From Atopsyche davidsoni (taxonomy: Eukaryota > Arthropoda > Insecta > Trichoptera > Hydrobiosidae): a stretch of DNA of 64,000 bases. The stretch's first letter is position 1. Every line of letters starts with the position of its first letter. Positions 38,530 to 52,534 of the stretch are shown piece after piece. Below the pieces are notes generated by a model, which had not been told where the DNA came from, searched no databases, and saw only the letters and a program-made list of their open reading frames with translations. Location of the stretch: contig JAILWY010000005.1 in assembly GCA_022113835.1 (NCBI GenBank), positions 5,660,501-5,724,500 on the forward strand, given 5' to 3'. The translations under genes and the position numbers were made by a program.

Positions 38530-39357
38530 CTTCGAGTCGAGCGTTCATCCATTATTAAAATTTGAAAAATTAGGTCAAAAGATTTAGTTACCAAAGTTCA
38601 AAGGACATAGCAAAGTAAGTTCGTAAGTCATCTCTTTATTATCCATCCATCTTAATTTAAATGAAAAACTTTCTGTTTACGAAGAGCCACTCGGCTTCAT
38701 GAGAGAGACGCATTCGGAGTCCCGGCCCCGCGGGGCAACGACCCCTCCGCACAAACAGCACAAAATTTGATAACTCAGCGAAGCCTGAATATTTATATCA
38801 AACGCTGAAACGGCGGAACCTCCGTGAAAACAAGCTACGTAGACTCGAACCGCGCTACGTGGAAATAATCATATTATACGTGATTATTCAATACTCTACA
38901 TACGCGCATTTTATTCTCACCATTGTTTTGATAATATATTTAAAATATACGCGTTAAATGGCAAGATTTTTTTCTATGACATTTCTAAAGGTAAGGGTTT
39001 AATACCCTACGGTTAATTTACGATTTTTGAAATGCGTCAAATGATGTATTATATTATAAATATTTCAACAAAATATCACACTAAGTATACATATTTTTTG
39101 CTGACACGGATTGTACAAAAACTAATTGTGAACTGATAAAAACTTTTCAAGGAGAAAGTCGAGTGTTGTGACTGCAACGCTTCGACTATATGTTTACACA
39201 TTCAACTTATTTATAACATCAACAAATAATTGCCTGTGAATAAACTTTAAATTATTTTGATACTGGCTCGAGTGCGTAAACAAATAACTTAATCAATTCC
39301 AAACTTTGTAGCAAATACTTAAAGATAACAAACTAATCGATTGAATTATAATTTAAC

Positions 39358-39406
39358 GTGCTTATTACAGCGTATATTTTTTTCGAAAATAAGCCTGTAA
39401 TAGCAC
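39358..39406. repeat. 49-base imperfect hairpin
   Basis: GTGCTTATTACAG pairs with CTGTAATAGCAC with one bulged base, and the stem continues inward through GC and TATTTT/AAAATA to a small loop around TTTCG. About 20 base pairs form in all. The size is just below that of an animal pre-miRNA. I do not recognise a known miRNA seed, so a small MITE remnant is equally likely. Confidence 0.55.
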
Positions 39407-40998
39407 TTGTGTATCATTAAGTTTGTTATGAAAATAAATAATTTATCGGTTCCGAGAAAATCACCTTCAACGGAAAAAAAATAACGCAGAGAGAGTTCAG
39501 TAATTCAGGCGAAGATAATGTAAAGGGAGATATCTACTTATTCACTATCGAAAGAGTGGGCTCAAAGGAAAAAAAAACTGAATGGCGCGAGAAAAACAAG
39601 ATAAAAGGAAACATCGATTACGCCGTGAATAAAAAGAAACCTGGTAGGGGAAAACTTACCCTTAATATTCATATTTCCAATAGAGGGATACTCGAGTTAA
39701 AAGATATATTTCCTGAAATATTTATTTGAATTATTTGATCATATTGTATCTACTGAAATTTATTGCTTTTGGTGTGTTATTGCTTTTAGGAGGTGTATTG
39801 ACGAAATAGTAATTTTGTAAGAAAAATAATTAATAGAATATAATCTAAAACCCAACCAACAATGTACCTTTGAGTGAGTTGTACTATAAAATGTATCGCG
39901 TGTCAAGGAATCAATTAAATATTTATTCATAAAAAAAATAATTAATGCACGGATACGTGTATTATATTACATCGAAAGTGGATCAATATAGTACAATCTT
40001 AAAGTTAGAGGTTTACAAGATTCACGAAAAAAATATAGAAATGCCTGTTACAAAATATATAGTTCATATAAAGAATAAATGTAACCGTATTTTCTTTGTG
40101 CTTAGACTGGAAAGAGCACTTTATCCGTAAAGGGGTTGCTTTACCACCCTCATCCCTCCCTCTCCCGAACCTGCCCTTTCTAGTCGGGTAGAGTTTTATA
40201 CGCAAGCAGACGTACATATACCACCCCCCCAAAGTATATAGGGTTGTAACGTAAAGTATGGACGCACACAGGACAATTCATTTCGAAGGGAAAACGTTTA
40301 GCTCTGAATCGCAATATAAACTGGAATGGAAAATGAAATCGTAATTTGTACTCATTGCGCTGGAAATGGAAAAGTATTGTTGTCGATTGCGACGGACGTT
40401 ATTAATTGAACTGATTGTACATGGATGCGATCTAATTAATTTATATTAAAAGTAGCAGTTTTTAAAAAAAAATTATGTGTAATATTATGCGAATAATACA
40501 GTGATTGTTCAGTCTTTTGTTATTTTAAACAAGCAAGATGAAGGATGGTCTACTGTTATTCAAGTATTATGTGTTATTTACTGCAAGCAAATCGTAAAAG
40601 TTCTCACAATCTTACAAAGGCTTTTGTTCTCTCGGGTCGAAAGAAAAGTAAAAAAATTCCAATATAAAACAAAGCAGCAACAAACGCACCATTAATTGAT
40701 ATAGTGTGATTCTATTTAAGTTACAAACAATACTAAAAAAAACCCATCAAATATGTACTAAATCATTTTAAGTTTTGAATAAATAAAATAAAGCTATATG
40801 TAATAATAAGCTATGAGTAACACTATATATATATAGATAATAAAAAATAGATTTATCTCTATTATTTTTTATATGGGTTCACGGTATTCACCTAGATTGA
40901 ATATACAAATGAAGAAAATAAATACGCTCTAAAGTTATATAATAAATGGTTCAGTTGAAGGGTGCAAATATCAAATAGGGCTTCCGTGGTCTAACCCG

Positions 40999-41045
40999 GC
41001 AGAGGGTTGCCAGAGACAGGGATGAGTGGAGACGACAGGGGAGAG
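40999..41045 (+). mobile_element. possible LINE C-terminal scrap
   Basis: One plus frame reads RVARDRDEWRRQG, close to the ARDRDEWRR-like motif common at the C-terminus of insect non-LTR retrotransposon polyproteins. Only about 15 codons align, so this is tentative. Confidence 0.4.
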
Positions 41046-43920
41046 GGTGGATCGATAACAGTTGTTACGATGGTGATAATATAACTCCATATTTTATTAT
41101 GCACTTTTAAATATTTACATCTGATTGTATGTAGAAAACAAAAATTAATCAACGAAACATATTTTTCGATTTTCTAGAAATAATCATTTAATTAAAATTG
41201 CGCTCTACAGTGAATGGAAATGAATTATATTTAAGTCTTTGTTTCGTATGTGACTGAGATAAAAATAAAAAAGACAGAGCCATTTAAAATTACTATTTTT
41301 ACAAAAATAGTATTTTATGCTCGCTGAAGGATTTATCGCTATTACCTTTTGGAGGTTTACGGATATAAAAAAATACGAAAATAATGTTGTTATTCTTCAA
41401 GCGCGAGTAAATACTTCAGAGATTGGTAAATATGAAATAAACGCGATTACGGATAAGCGAGCCTATTTATAGTGAAAAGGTTCAAGTTTGATTTAGTATT
41501 TGAGCTTAGCACATAATGCTATTATATACGAGGCTATTGTTAATTCTTTCACGCCCAAATCCTCGGCGTCAAAAGGCGAAATCAATATTCAAAAATTATA
41601 ACACTGGATCATGAAAAACAAACGTCTATTTAAATTAAAAATATATAATGGACCACGTCTTTAGCCATAAGAATTATTGTAACATTTTTTTATTGATTAG
41701 AAAAATAACAGGTATATTAAAAAGACAGAAATATCAAATTGAGTATTTTTTTTTCACGACTAGAATATAAGTAAAAAAAATATTGTAATAATATTAAAAT
41801 AATTTTGTGGAGTAGACATTCTAATCTAAAAATATTAAAAGTTAAGATAATTGATTCACAAACATAACGTAGAAAATGGCATAAGAACCCGACACCCTGG
41901 CTTCTGCACTATGGCATCGTTAACACTGTGGATGTATAATTCAGCGATTTTTCTCGCCGTTTCATGTTTAAACCGATTAAATAAAAACACATTGAAAACA
42001 CAATAGGTATTGAATGCGGATTTTTCATAAATATTTTTAATATTCATCATTCAAGCAGGTAAAACAATAACAATATTACTTTAATTGTTATGTACGATAG
42101 CGTGCAATATAAATTGTACATAAGTCCATACAATTGAATGACTCAATTTATTAACCTTTAATCTTAAACAAGAAAATAAAAAATAATTAATTTATCAAGG
42201 TATTGGTATTTTTATCAAACGTAATGATTTTGTATCATATTTCCAACTTTACTCATTGAGAATCTAAAATGGTCATAATAAGAGAGTTTAGGCATTCCTC
42301 TAAGCGACAGTATTTATTGGGCATTAATAAATGAGCGCACGTCTTCGAGATGCAGCCACCCGAGTTAGCGATAATCAAGCGGAAATGATCACAAAAAAGT
42401 TCCTTATCTAGAATGACCTTAGTCCCAAACTTGTTACTTTTTATATAAGCGGTTAATTAATCTTCGAAAACAACAAATTAATCGATTGTTAACGTGCTGA
42501 TAAGCATGATGAAATTAAAAATCTTCCATGAGAAATTACCCAGCCAGCTGTAAAGGCTTCGGCCTAGTTTCAAAAAATAAATGGTTTTAAAATTTGATCC
42601 GATCGAAGTACCGTTAAATTTTCAGCGATCGGTGATGCAGTTAGAAAAATATAATAATATTTGTAAAAATTATTCATTTAAACTATATACTATGACGTAA
42701 ACGCGTCACAATAAAAGCGAGTATACTTGTAGCATTTTTATTACAGATTGTACCAATATAATTGGTTTCTGTTATAAAATAAATATAGTTTATTTATAAC
42801 CGAAGATGACTTATGTAATCATTGCTTTACAGACTAGTTAACATTTACGCAATAAATATTAACCATTTCCCTGCCGGGCATTGTGAATATAATGGGCTGT
42901 AATATTCTGAATTGATTGCTTTGAACATTGATATTCTCAGCATAAATAAGCAAGTGTGTGTGTTATTTTGAACAAGGATAAATTTAGACACAAAACTTAT
43001 TCCATTGTGTACACATGAATAAGTTTCTCAAAACATGGTTTTTTTAAATTAGTTAAAAACGCCTCGTGGTCGAAGCGGGCCGCAGGGAACATTGCGGTCG
43101 ATGCAAAAAATATAACAGGCAAAAAGGCCGAGTGTATTGCAAAAATAGCTGACCGCCAACTCGGTCGCCGGGGTTCGACTCCCTGTGACCTCAGACCGTT
43201 TATTCCCGAGCCAGTAAATGCCAATTCGCGTTTTATGAACAGTCACGAACCTTCCACAGAACCGCAGTACAATCATAGTTTTGCATTCACTATTTACAGT
43301 TTAAAATTTTTGTATTAGGTTTTAATTGAATGTCAGTCAAATTTAGTCGTACGTGTCAAAAAAACTATTTTGAGTTAATTTTTACACATGTTTGTATATA
43401 TTGTAATTATTTTATTCTCTCATTAAAGAAACAAAAAAAACATCACTTTCTTTTAACTGCAATTATAAACCCGCTGGAGCGTAGCATAAAAACTATAATT
43501 ACTAAATCTAATTAACTATTTCGCTAAAACTAAGCAGCAGGTTGTTATAATTGAGTAGATTTTTTTAATTATATTTAACATGTTAATACACGGTTTAATA
43601 TTTGATTGGACGTTGTAGTTGTTAAGGTTTAAGGGAAGATTACATCATACAGACTTTGCACAGTAAAATTCAAGGTCACCGCCACAAATGGTGAAGATCC
43701 ACGAGTGTCTTCTGAAGCCAGAGCTGACTCAGTGGTTGGACGGGTTTCTATTGACTGCCCGAGCTCGCTTCCAAGAAAGTCCAACGCAATATCAATTGAT
43801 ATAATCACATATGCCACATAGGTCAAAATGCCATTGAATTACGTTAGCGTGTGTCTCACATATCGATATCAACGAATTTTGTATTTTTTTCTAATATAAG
43901 TTTTATTTACATACAATTTA
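41046..43920. other. AT-rich noncoding with one tRNA-like scrap
   Basis: Near-inverted ACTATTTTT/AAAAATAGT repeats lie just upstream of 41320. The tRNA-like piece at 43115-43195 is listed separately. No gene is supported. Confidence 0.5.
43115..43195 (+). repeat. tRNA-like B-box sequence
   Basis: CGGGGTTCGACTCCCTG forms a T-arm-like stem with a TTCGACT loop and a perfect B box. No matching 5' acceptor strand is present upstream, so it is not a functional tRNA. It is probably part of a tRNA-derived SINE. Confidence 0.4.
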
Positions 43921-44185
43921 CTCAACATCATCTTCTTCTGATGCCTCTCCTCAAAGGATATTGATGACCATTTCATCGAATATATTTCTATCTTCGTTTT
44001 TCCCTTGGACAATCAGCTGGAGGATGCTAAAAATTGTTACGAAAAATGTGGCCAAAATAGGAGACCTTCCGCTACTTTACCAACATCTCTTTCTTTCATC
44101 AAGACTCTCTCATTTGTGACGCGGTCAACCCATGGTATTTTAAGGATTCTTCTATATAGCTACATTTCAAACGCATCAATTTTTC
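43921..44185 (-). mobile_element. LINE reverse-transcriptase fragment, copy B
   Basis: On the minus strand, from about 44185 downward, one frame reads KIDAFEM, a stop, then YRRILKIPWVDRVTNE. This is the conserved block found downstream of the RT domain in insect non-LTR retrotransposon ORF2 (consensus YRR-LKI-W-D-VTNEEVL). A frameshift or stop-rich zone follows, then LQLIVQGK-like residues and a tail matching the fragments at 50624-50722 and 58117-58234. The piece is 5'-truncated and inactive. An RTE- or R4-like clade is possible, but I cannot assign it. Plus-strand frames over it are antisense shadows. Confidence 0.82.
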
Positions 44186-45596
44186 TCACATGTAAATAAT
44201 GCCTTTAATACTTATGGTTTTTTTTAAAGCTTAATTATTTAGTTTTCATTAATTTTATAATACATCCAGCTCATTGAAGTTGAACACAGTGTGTTTGCAT
44301 ATTTATGAGTGAAAATGAAGAAATTGTGCCAAGAGTTTGTACATCTTTGAAACAGAATGGCTGCCGTAACTAAAACACTTAAATTGAAATAGACCTAAAG
44401 CGACGGATGTGCTGTACTTTTCGCAAATTTACAAGAAAGATCAAAATTTCAATATTGTATAGATACAAAAAAAAAACTTAGGTATAGAGGTTGGAGAAAA
44501 TAATGCAAACTGAAGTAAATTATCATCAAGCGTAGCTAATCTTATAAATATCTCAATTATTTATGTTCATGTTAACAAGTTATTTTAATGCTGCTATCTT
44601 ATGAATTAATTATATTTATATCGTTAAAATAATCAAAGCTAATATGTTGTTATCATGCACAGATTCATTAGTGCAATCGCGGTTATCTCAGGTCAAAGAT
44701 AATAAAACACACCACGAGATAATGCAGTATTAGTAATTAGATAAACTTATCTTAAAGTGATTTTGTCGCAAATTATTTATCTCATTCACATTTTTATTTG
44801 TTCCAAACAAAAGTGGGTTAATCGATAAGAGTTCGTAATGTCTGCTACAGATTAAATCTTAAGAAATTATATTCATTGTTAAAATTTTAAAAGAATAATA
44901 AATATTTGTCGGGGGAAGAATTCGGAGTGAAAATATTATGCTGTAAAATTTCCGACGCAAAGACTTGCGGAAAATATTCGTCAGGCTTCAATGATCAAGT
45001 GAGTTTCCAAAAAGGGGTTCTTTTTTAAAGTCATCCCTTAATTCTAAGGGCGATGTTCATTCGCTCGCCCGAAACGTTAAGCTTGATTGATGGCCTGGCA
45101 TTAACTTTTCTTTTGCAAAACATATCTGATTTGTAAAGAGGATCAAAAGAGTACACCTACTGTGAAGGTTATATCTACAAAGTATATAAAGTGCTATCGA
45201 TTCGGAGCTCGGCCCGAGACGTGTTCTAAAGAGACAATAAAATAACGTATTTTTTGTAACCGTACAGGCATGTTATTTGAGGTGGAGCAGATTTAGGTCG
45301 CTTCAAAGTTATACTTACGATGTCTAGTATAATGGTTGATAAATGGTTTGCGCTTTGAAGGTGAATTGTAAGTTACCGCGAGTATAAAATTATATTAATA
45401 AAAACACGGCCAGTTTGCTTGATGAGCAATGCAATTTTTATTTTCAAAGCAAAATTAATATAATTTGATCACCTTTTAGCCAATAACCGATTTCATAAAA
45501 GAAAAACACTCACTTAGAAAGAATAAAGCGAACTGATAAATTGAATTTTTAAAAGCCTCCGCGAAATTCCGCTGTGAAAAATCGAGGTTAGAATAA

Positions 45597-45737
45597 AAAT
45601 GGGGACGGATAAAAATAAGAACGAGGGAGAAATCGCAGGGGGCAGAAGAGGCAGGGGGGAAATAACGAAATGAAAAATGGAGAAAGGAAGGGGAGAAAGG
45701 AGATAAAACGGGGGTAGACAAAGAAATAAGGCGCGGG
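45597..45737 (+). repeat. purine-rich tract
   Basis: About 140 bases dominated by G and A, including GGAGAAAGGAAGGGGAGAAA. The complementary strand gives a long Ser/Pro/Phe-rich frame (45476-45790) that is only a by-product. Triplex-forming (H-DNA) potential is possible. Confidence 0.7.
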
Positions 45738-46982
45738 GGAACTCCCGGGTATTGCGTCTTGTGTTTTTTAGATTCCGAAGAAATGCACAATGGCAGATCG
45801 AAAAGCAGCTATATCGGTATGATAATTATTATTTCTCGGAGAATCCCCGCTTGTGAGTATGCAATTATGAAGCCTCCAGTTGAATACAAATGAGTTTTTA
45901 AATGTTTGAATAGCGAGTCGGACCATGGTCGCCAGTATCTCGTGGCAGATGTGACGCAAGCCGAGCGGGTTTCTTATGGAAATTTAATGCGCGGCTCGCT
46001 GTTGGAATATTCGATCCGTCGGAGATTTATGTCTGCCTCGCGGGGCACACTACCAGAAAAATGTGGGATTACAGATTATACTTTGGTGATTAATTATTCC
46101 TCCGTTAAAATAACCTGACCTCAGTTGGACACGAATATTAATAGCTTAATAAGTGGCAGACTAGCAAGCCGTAAATTATACAGATGAAACTCCTTATTAA
46201 ATACTATAGTTTGTAATAACACAGGCGCTGTACCTGTTGTTGCTTTTAATACACTTTACTAAGCATGATATACAGGAAGTGAAACCAAGCCACGGCAGCT
46301 ATACAAGACGACTTCTGCGCGGATACGGTAACAACAATTATAAAGAATACAAAAAGTTGTATCATCCGTACAATCAATTATAGAATATAAATAACCAATA
46401 TTAAAAAAAGGATGATCAATAATATATCAATTACTTGTAGCATACAATTATCAAGCCAAGGTCAATGTAAGTGGTGAGTCACAAAAATTGAGCTTAACCT
46501 TGCAAAGCTTTTTGAATTGTGTAAATTGGATAATAACGAATATATTTTTAAATATAAGATGAGACTACCGTGAAATACCCTAATATGTCTAGATCGGGTA
46601 TTGATGGCTACGAATGACACAATTAAAATACTATTATTTACAAAACAGTTTGTTTGCCATCGATTGTGATAGATGTGAAATATGAAAATCTCACATATGT
46701 CTAAAATATCACTTTTGACTTACGATCTGTCGTTGCTGTATTCAGAAATCTCTTTTATGTAGATACCGTTTCTAATCGCCTTGATTTCGATTTCACCATC
46801 AATAAAATAAGTATCAAAGCAACACTAAAGATAGATTTATAATATAAACACTGAAAGTTTTGTTTGGTCGTTACGTAGAAAGGGGGGACTTGAACACTGG
46901 CGTATGCAAATTAATCTGGCTTTCTGCCAAGGGTTTCCATATGGTTGACTGCGAGACTGTAGAGATCAACCTTGTTATTGCT

Positions 46983-47035
46983 GCAGTTAATTATATGAAG
47001 AGGAGTTGGTTTGACTCCCGTGGCTTAAAAGGCGC
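46983..47035 (+). repeat. tRNA-like scrap
   Basis: GGTTTGACTCCCGTGG resembles a B box, and GCGCAGTGGTTAGAGTA resembles an A box, but the order is B before A. This would need two juxtaposed tRNA-derived pieces, so the call is weak. Confidence 0.25.
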
Positions 47036-50000
47036 AGTGGTTAGAGTAAGGAATTCAACTGAAAAAGCAGGGATCAAGATTCACGCGATCATTGCTGAAT
47101 ACACTTCAGGAAATTTATTAAACTATACTCTTAAGTATGGCGGATGCCTTAAATACTAATAAATATAATTTAAGTCCGACTATTAATAAAATATCGTCTG
47201 TCTACTGCATCCCACCAATTTTAAAAATACCCAGTAAATTATTGGTTATGTATTCAACGAAGTCGTAAATTGAAATATTATGTGTAGTTATGGATATACA
47301 GTATTTTTAAGTTAATTATGCATATAAATAAAACTGAGACTGTGTTACATATCCGGTTATTGTAAAACGAAATAACTTATAGTAATTAAAAATTACAAAT
47401 ATGCGGTAAGTTCGATCAGATAAATCAGATAGTTATCGATACACTATATTTGATTGTATGTTTATCTATTGATAACATAAATTCATAATAATTGTAAATG
47501 ATTTTGTTATTAAATATCCTAGAACTAAAAATGACAGCTTATCGTAGTAGAAAGTTTTAGTAATTTTTATAAGCATATATATAATTAAATTATATTTTTA
47601 GGCTGTGGTTGACGATAAATATGTTGTTATCAAATTAAATTTTCGTTAAAATAAAAGTCTATACTACTGTACTCACACTTTCAAAAGTTGTACAAGAAAA
47701 TAGCATATGGCAGTTATACCTGTGTTATTACAACCACAGTGAATAAAAACACATATAATTAAAATATCCATTCGAGATTCTTGCTCTTCACGAACCAGGT
47801 CATCACAACAGACTACTCGTATTAAAAACACGAACATAAAAATAATTAATTTACGAAGACACAGTAAATAGCACGGAATATTACTCTATTTAATAATACC
47901 GAGAATTCTTTGATCTGAGATTAATAAAAAATAGATTAGATTTAAAAATAATATGGTTTTATGAGTTGTTTCGTTTGAGAGATGATAGATTGCGATATAT
48001 TAGAGAGGGAATGGTAATTACCCACTCGGACTCAAGATTTATGCCCTGGTCCCGATTTCAGTAGTGGGACGATGTATACGTTTTTAAATATGCGATAATC
48101 ACTCGCTGCTTCTTACATAATATCATAATATTTATTTCATAAATAAGCAAGACATAACTCATAAACTTTTTCTATAAATTATGCGAACACGCGCAGGGGA
48201 AATTACTTTGATATATCTCCACTTTAACTACATTATTTTTAGAGATGAGCCGATTATCAAATGTAGTGTTACGAGGTGAAAAAAAATATTGACAATATTT
48301 ATAGTTAGCAATATATGCTGTATACACAAGAAACGACGATCGAAATCCTAAATTATTTCACACTGACTTAAGCCTAATATTTAAAGATTTATACTATTGA
48401 GTTTTCGTGTTTTGGTCTGATATTAATTTATAAATTTTTTTGAAAAATTATACTAATGAATAATGTATTAAAGTGTTGGCAAATAATGATCATATATTAA
48501 AAAAACACAGTATATTATTTAAAAAAATATGTATAATAGTAAGGTTAGTTTATTTGAATACTCAATAGTTTTCAGGTGCACGCATCATGTATGCACCATC
48601 AATAATGTGTGTGCGTGCGATGAGTATATGATGATTGCAGACCTTGATTTTTTGCTAGTTGCTAAAAAGTTTTTCAAGGGAAATAAAAGTTTCCGCCGTA
48701 ATTTAAATACTTTTACCATTATTAAAAGTAGAGTTAGTCTAATCGCAGAGCGCAGTGGAGTGGCGTTCCCAAGGTTACACAAAAATGCGAAGGCTCGGCG
48801 CCGAAGTTTTGTTTTGTTCTACTTGTTTTGTTATTCCCCGCAAAGTTTCCGCATAACCGTACAAAGTTTCAGGATGTCGGAGCCCGAGCAGGGGGCTGGA
48901 GTGGGAAAGAAAGGCTCTGCGGGCGCCGCAGACAAAACAAAACCTTTTACACCCCGCAGATGGAGAAACATTACAGAGGAACACGGAATGAGCGTGGAAC
49001 CTTATGCCGGTTACATTTTATGCTTCATATTAAAAACTTTGTCGAGCTTTAATGAGCGGACATAATTTATTTTGTAATTAAAGTTATTTTAATATTCATC
49101 TATGCGCACTCAAGACATTCCGAATCTGTGTAACAAACAATTTTTTCTTCATTTTGAACCATGGCAAATATGTTAGATTTCATTTAATTTCAGGTAAAAT
49201 TGTGTACTTGTAAAATAAATGTCATGTGTGTAATGTGGCTCAAGTAATTAATGTTATGCCGTGAATGCACATATTTATGTATAAGCTAAATGCGCCACCA
49301 AGCTTTCAAGGTTTTTATTGCAGTCCTTAAGTAGAACTGAGTTGCAGTATGATTGACACAATTGTGTAACCTTGGTTTGAATTTGGAGGCGAAATAAACT
49401 CAAGGAATATAAATTGAAAAACAATCATTAGGTAACAATAAAAAAATACAACATGTTACTAAGAATATTTTATATAACGATACCTGCTAAAAACTATAAA
49501 TCATTAGTAACAATTTTACATAAGGTTTGTGTTCCTACTGAATTTTTTTTGTAAATTTATGTATAGGATATAAATGTTTAAATTGATTTATAAGTTCTTG
49601 GAAATTTAGCCCTTATACTTATCAACAAGGTCATACTGATTTGCATATCACTCAATATATATTTTTAATTGCGAATATTTATTTGGTAGTCTGTTTTTGA
49701 TTGCTAATTATATCGGCATTTAAGAATGTCATCGCGTTAATGCTGATTAAGTAGAACGGTCTAAAAAATGCAGTTGCTGAAAAATTTGCATTTCTAACGT
49801 TTGCTATTACTGCTCGAATGAACATGATTACAGTAATTAGTGACATGCTACCTTAAATTGCTGACAGGGCATGTGTGCATCAAAGGCAGGTGTTATTTTA
49901 CAGTTTTAATGTTGATTGGGGGGCATTAGAGGTATTGTATTTTTTTTACTGTAGGCCTATATTTAAAATATTTGTTACCTAAGAAATAATATACATTTAT

Positions 50001-50623
50001 AATAATTAAAAAAAAAAAAAAAGTACGGCTGCATTGTTATAGTTAGTAAAGTACGTTGAAGTTGTTTTCCTTGAATAATATTTCCTTGAATAACATGATA
50101 CATTCACGTTATAATTTTGTTTTGTTTAATACAGATCATAACGTTGGTGACACGAGCTCAATACAAATAGCAAAACAATTACTGCTTCACAAAAGCGATA
50201 ATGAATAAATATTTATACAAGCTTATCACATTACAAAAAATATATTACGTATATTGGGTCCTGAGGGCTAAATAACAATAGAAAATATTGTAACACGAAT
50301 CGAATGATAATCAAAATTAAATCAATTAGAAACGGAGCAAGCCACTGCAACGTTTCGCCACATCGTCATTCAGAATGACATTCTCGAGCCAGAAAAAAAG
50401 CATCGGCGTATTTCTTCCAGAACTCGTGTCCATAAACAACACTCGTTAAGTGGGATGAAAAGCGCAATCTGCAGGAGAAGAGACCCGATCGGGTCAAATT
50501 GACATTCACAGCCCGTTAAAAATAATATATTTATAGGGTAATGCGTGAATACGTGTACCTCCTGAAATTCAGAAACACGTGTTTAAAAATAAAAATATTT
50601 ATAACAGCGCATTATACTAAAAC

Positions 50624-50722
50624 TCGAAGACCCACTACACTATTCTCTTTAATAAAACCACGAACAGACATAGCTATATGTTCAGGGAGATGGTCATCGA
50701 CCTCCTCTGAGGAGAGGCATCT
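50624..50722 (+). mobile_element. LINE 3' fragment, copy C
   Basis: Carries GAAGACCCACTACACTATTC, ACCACGAACAGACAT and GAGATGGTCATCGACCTCC followed by TGAGGAGAGGCATC. It matches copies A, B, D and E. One frame reads FREMVIDLL then a stop, which looks like the C-terminal end of a retrotransposon ORF2. It is a 5'-truncated remnant. Confidence 0.75.
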
Positions 50723-52534
50723 TAAGAATAATAATATACTTTGGTTTAAAGCTATCTTAGTTATAACTTATTCAATTATTACATCTATTAAATGACAAAA
50801 CATTAATAGTTAAAAAGAAATACAATAATAATAATACCCCAGATCGCGTTGATAAACAAAGATTGAAGTAGAAAGTAGTCTTTGTATTCTATGTAATTGT
50901 TGAAAGTGTCATGGAATGCTATCTCTAAAGTGAGTTTTCATTGTTAAAGTTGGACAGCCAGAGGAAGATTGCTGACTGAGAGCAGCTGAAGAGTTCTAGA
51001 TAACCAACTGTTCCTCGACCTTATATAGTTCTGTCGATTGTAAAGACAAAAAAATGATTGCGATCTTCAATTAAAAAAAGAGCAAGCAGTCATGCGTATA
51101 ATCTGTTTTTAATTAGTAATACTTTTGACTCAATTTACAAAATAAAACATATTAAAATCATACCATTAAGGTAATACTAAATATCATACATACTTTTTTA
51201 GATGGTGAGATCATAATAAACCAGCTTTTTTTATAAAAACATAAATTAAATTTTAAATTGATTCAAAAGTCAGACGATTTGTTAATGTTATTGTTGTTTA
51301 ACACTGTGCGTATATTTTTTAACGTATTCAAACGTAACTGTTAATATTATTTTTTATGTTAATAATGACTATTAAATATGCCTCATAACGCTCGACGGCA
51401 TCTGCAGGAAGGTAGTTTTTTGTATTTTATTATTCTGGGGTGCTAACGATTTAATTGGCAGAATATATTGCCGTATTCAAAGCCAGGTGAGTTCGTGTTA
51501 TTTAAAAACATAATAAACAACATGAAGCGCGAGTGTATGGGTGATCGATAATATCGACAGAGCACAGAACCTGAATGCATACATTACAGTAAAAACTGTG
51601 TCATGTAAATTTGAACAGTAAATATAAAACCCAGTCTGATCCAACAAGACATGATTTTAAAATTATCTAACAGCTCCGCGCCGAATCATAAATATTTACA
51701 AGAGTGACGTAATGCTCGGTCTTTTTGAATTTGATTGCTTTTTATTTATTCAAAAGTGCGAGTCCCGCAGAAACGGCCTACGCAAAAAGAAACCGCAAAA
51801 AATGTAGCACGAATGAAATTATTTCTCTTTGTCTGAAGCGGAAAACTTGGTGTGTTTTGAAACTTGAAAGTTTGGAAAGACAACGGACAGTGCGCCGAGA
51901 GCTGACTGGGGCCGAGGAGGGGGTGAGAAAGGGGAGGATATTTCAATAAATTAATAAATGGCTTTTAATTTAGTTTGAAAATTAAAAGGCGTAACGATTT
52001 CCAATATTTCTCAAACTACTTAAAATCTCATGCTATTTCCTTGAGCACCGAATACGCAAAATAAAAGAAATTTCTTGCTATAGAAACTTACTGCGTGAAT
52101 ATTGCATTTGATCAAATAAAAAAAAATCGCTTCTACAGCGTGTACACGTACTTAGTGGAATAACTAATAAAACTGAATTTTATTTACAGGCTAACAATAT
52201 TTTTTTTTACAACAGGTACAACGTTAAAAAGATACACATCATTCTCAAAACGCGTCGTGTTGTTGGTATTCTTAAGAGAATAATATAAACATTATACATA
52301 TTTAATTAAACATATGCTGTCATTCTACAGTGCAAAAATAATATACACACATAAACCAGAGCTTATCAGTTTTTACCGTTATCACTTATCGTTATCACAA
52401 TGTAAATATTACATAATACGACAAACAACAAACACCGATAAAAAGATTTGCACAAAAACCGCGTATCAATAACTTAACATAAAAAAATGCATAAAAACTC
52501 GAAGCGTGAAACCTTGATTTTAACCAGCCGAATA
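50723..52534. other. AT-rich noncoding, nothing recognised
   Basis: No gene or element end was identified. Confidence 0.5.

Larger units (their letters stand above)
44186..50620. other. 6.4-kb noncoding DNA
   Basis: It holds a purine-rich tract (45597-45737), a tRNA-like scrap near 46985-47035, and the longest open frame of the window (48529-49065, 178 codons), which shows no domain or splice support. An A15 run is at 50008-50022. Confidence 0.5.

Noticed and set aside
39655..39720. Minus-strand exon-like block between ATTTCAG and AAGG/GTAAGT
   Set aside because: All three frames contain stops and the acceptor lacks a pyrimidine tract.
43115..43195. Functional tRNA gene
   Set aside because: The T arm and B box are good, but no acceptor strand or anticodon arm can be paired upstream.
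44005..44199. 64-codon plus-strand frame
   Set aside because: Antisense shadow of the LINE reverse-transcriptase fragment.
45476..45790. 104-codon minus-strand frame
   Set aside because: It is the complement of the purine-rich tract, giving a Ser/Pro/Phe-rich translation.
48529..49065. Longest open frame in the window (178 codons, plus strand)
   Set aside because: No domain, no repeat homology seen, mixed AT-rich composition at the start and a GC-rich patch later. No paired splice sites. Long chance frames are expected in 128 kb of two-strand sequence.
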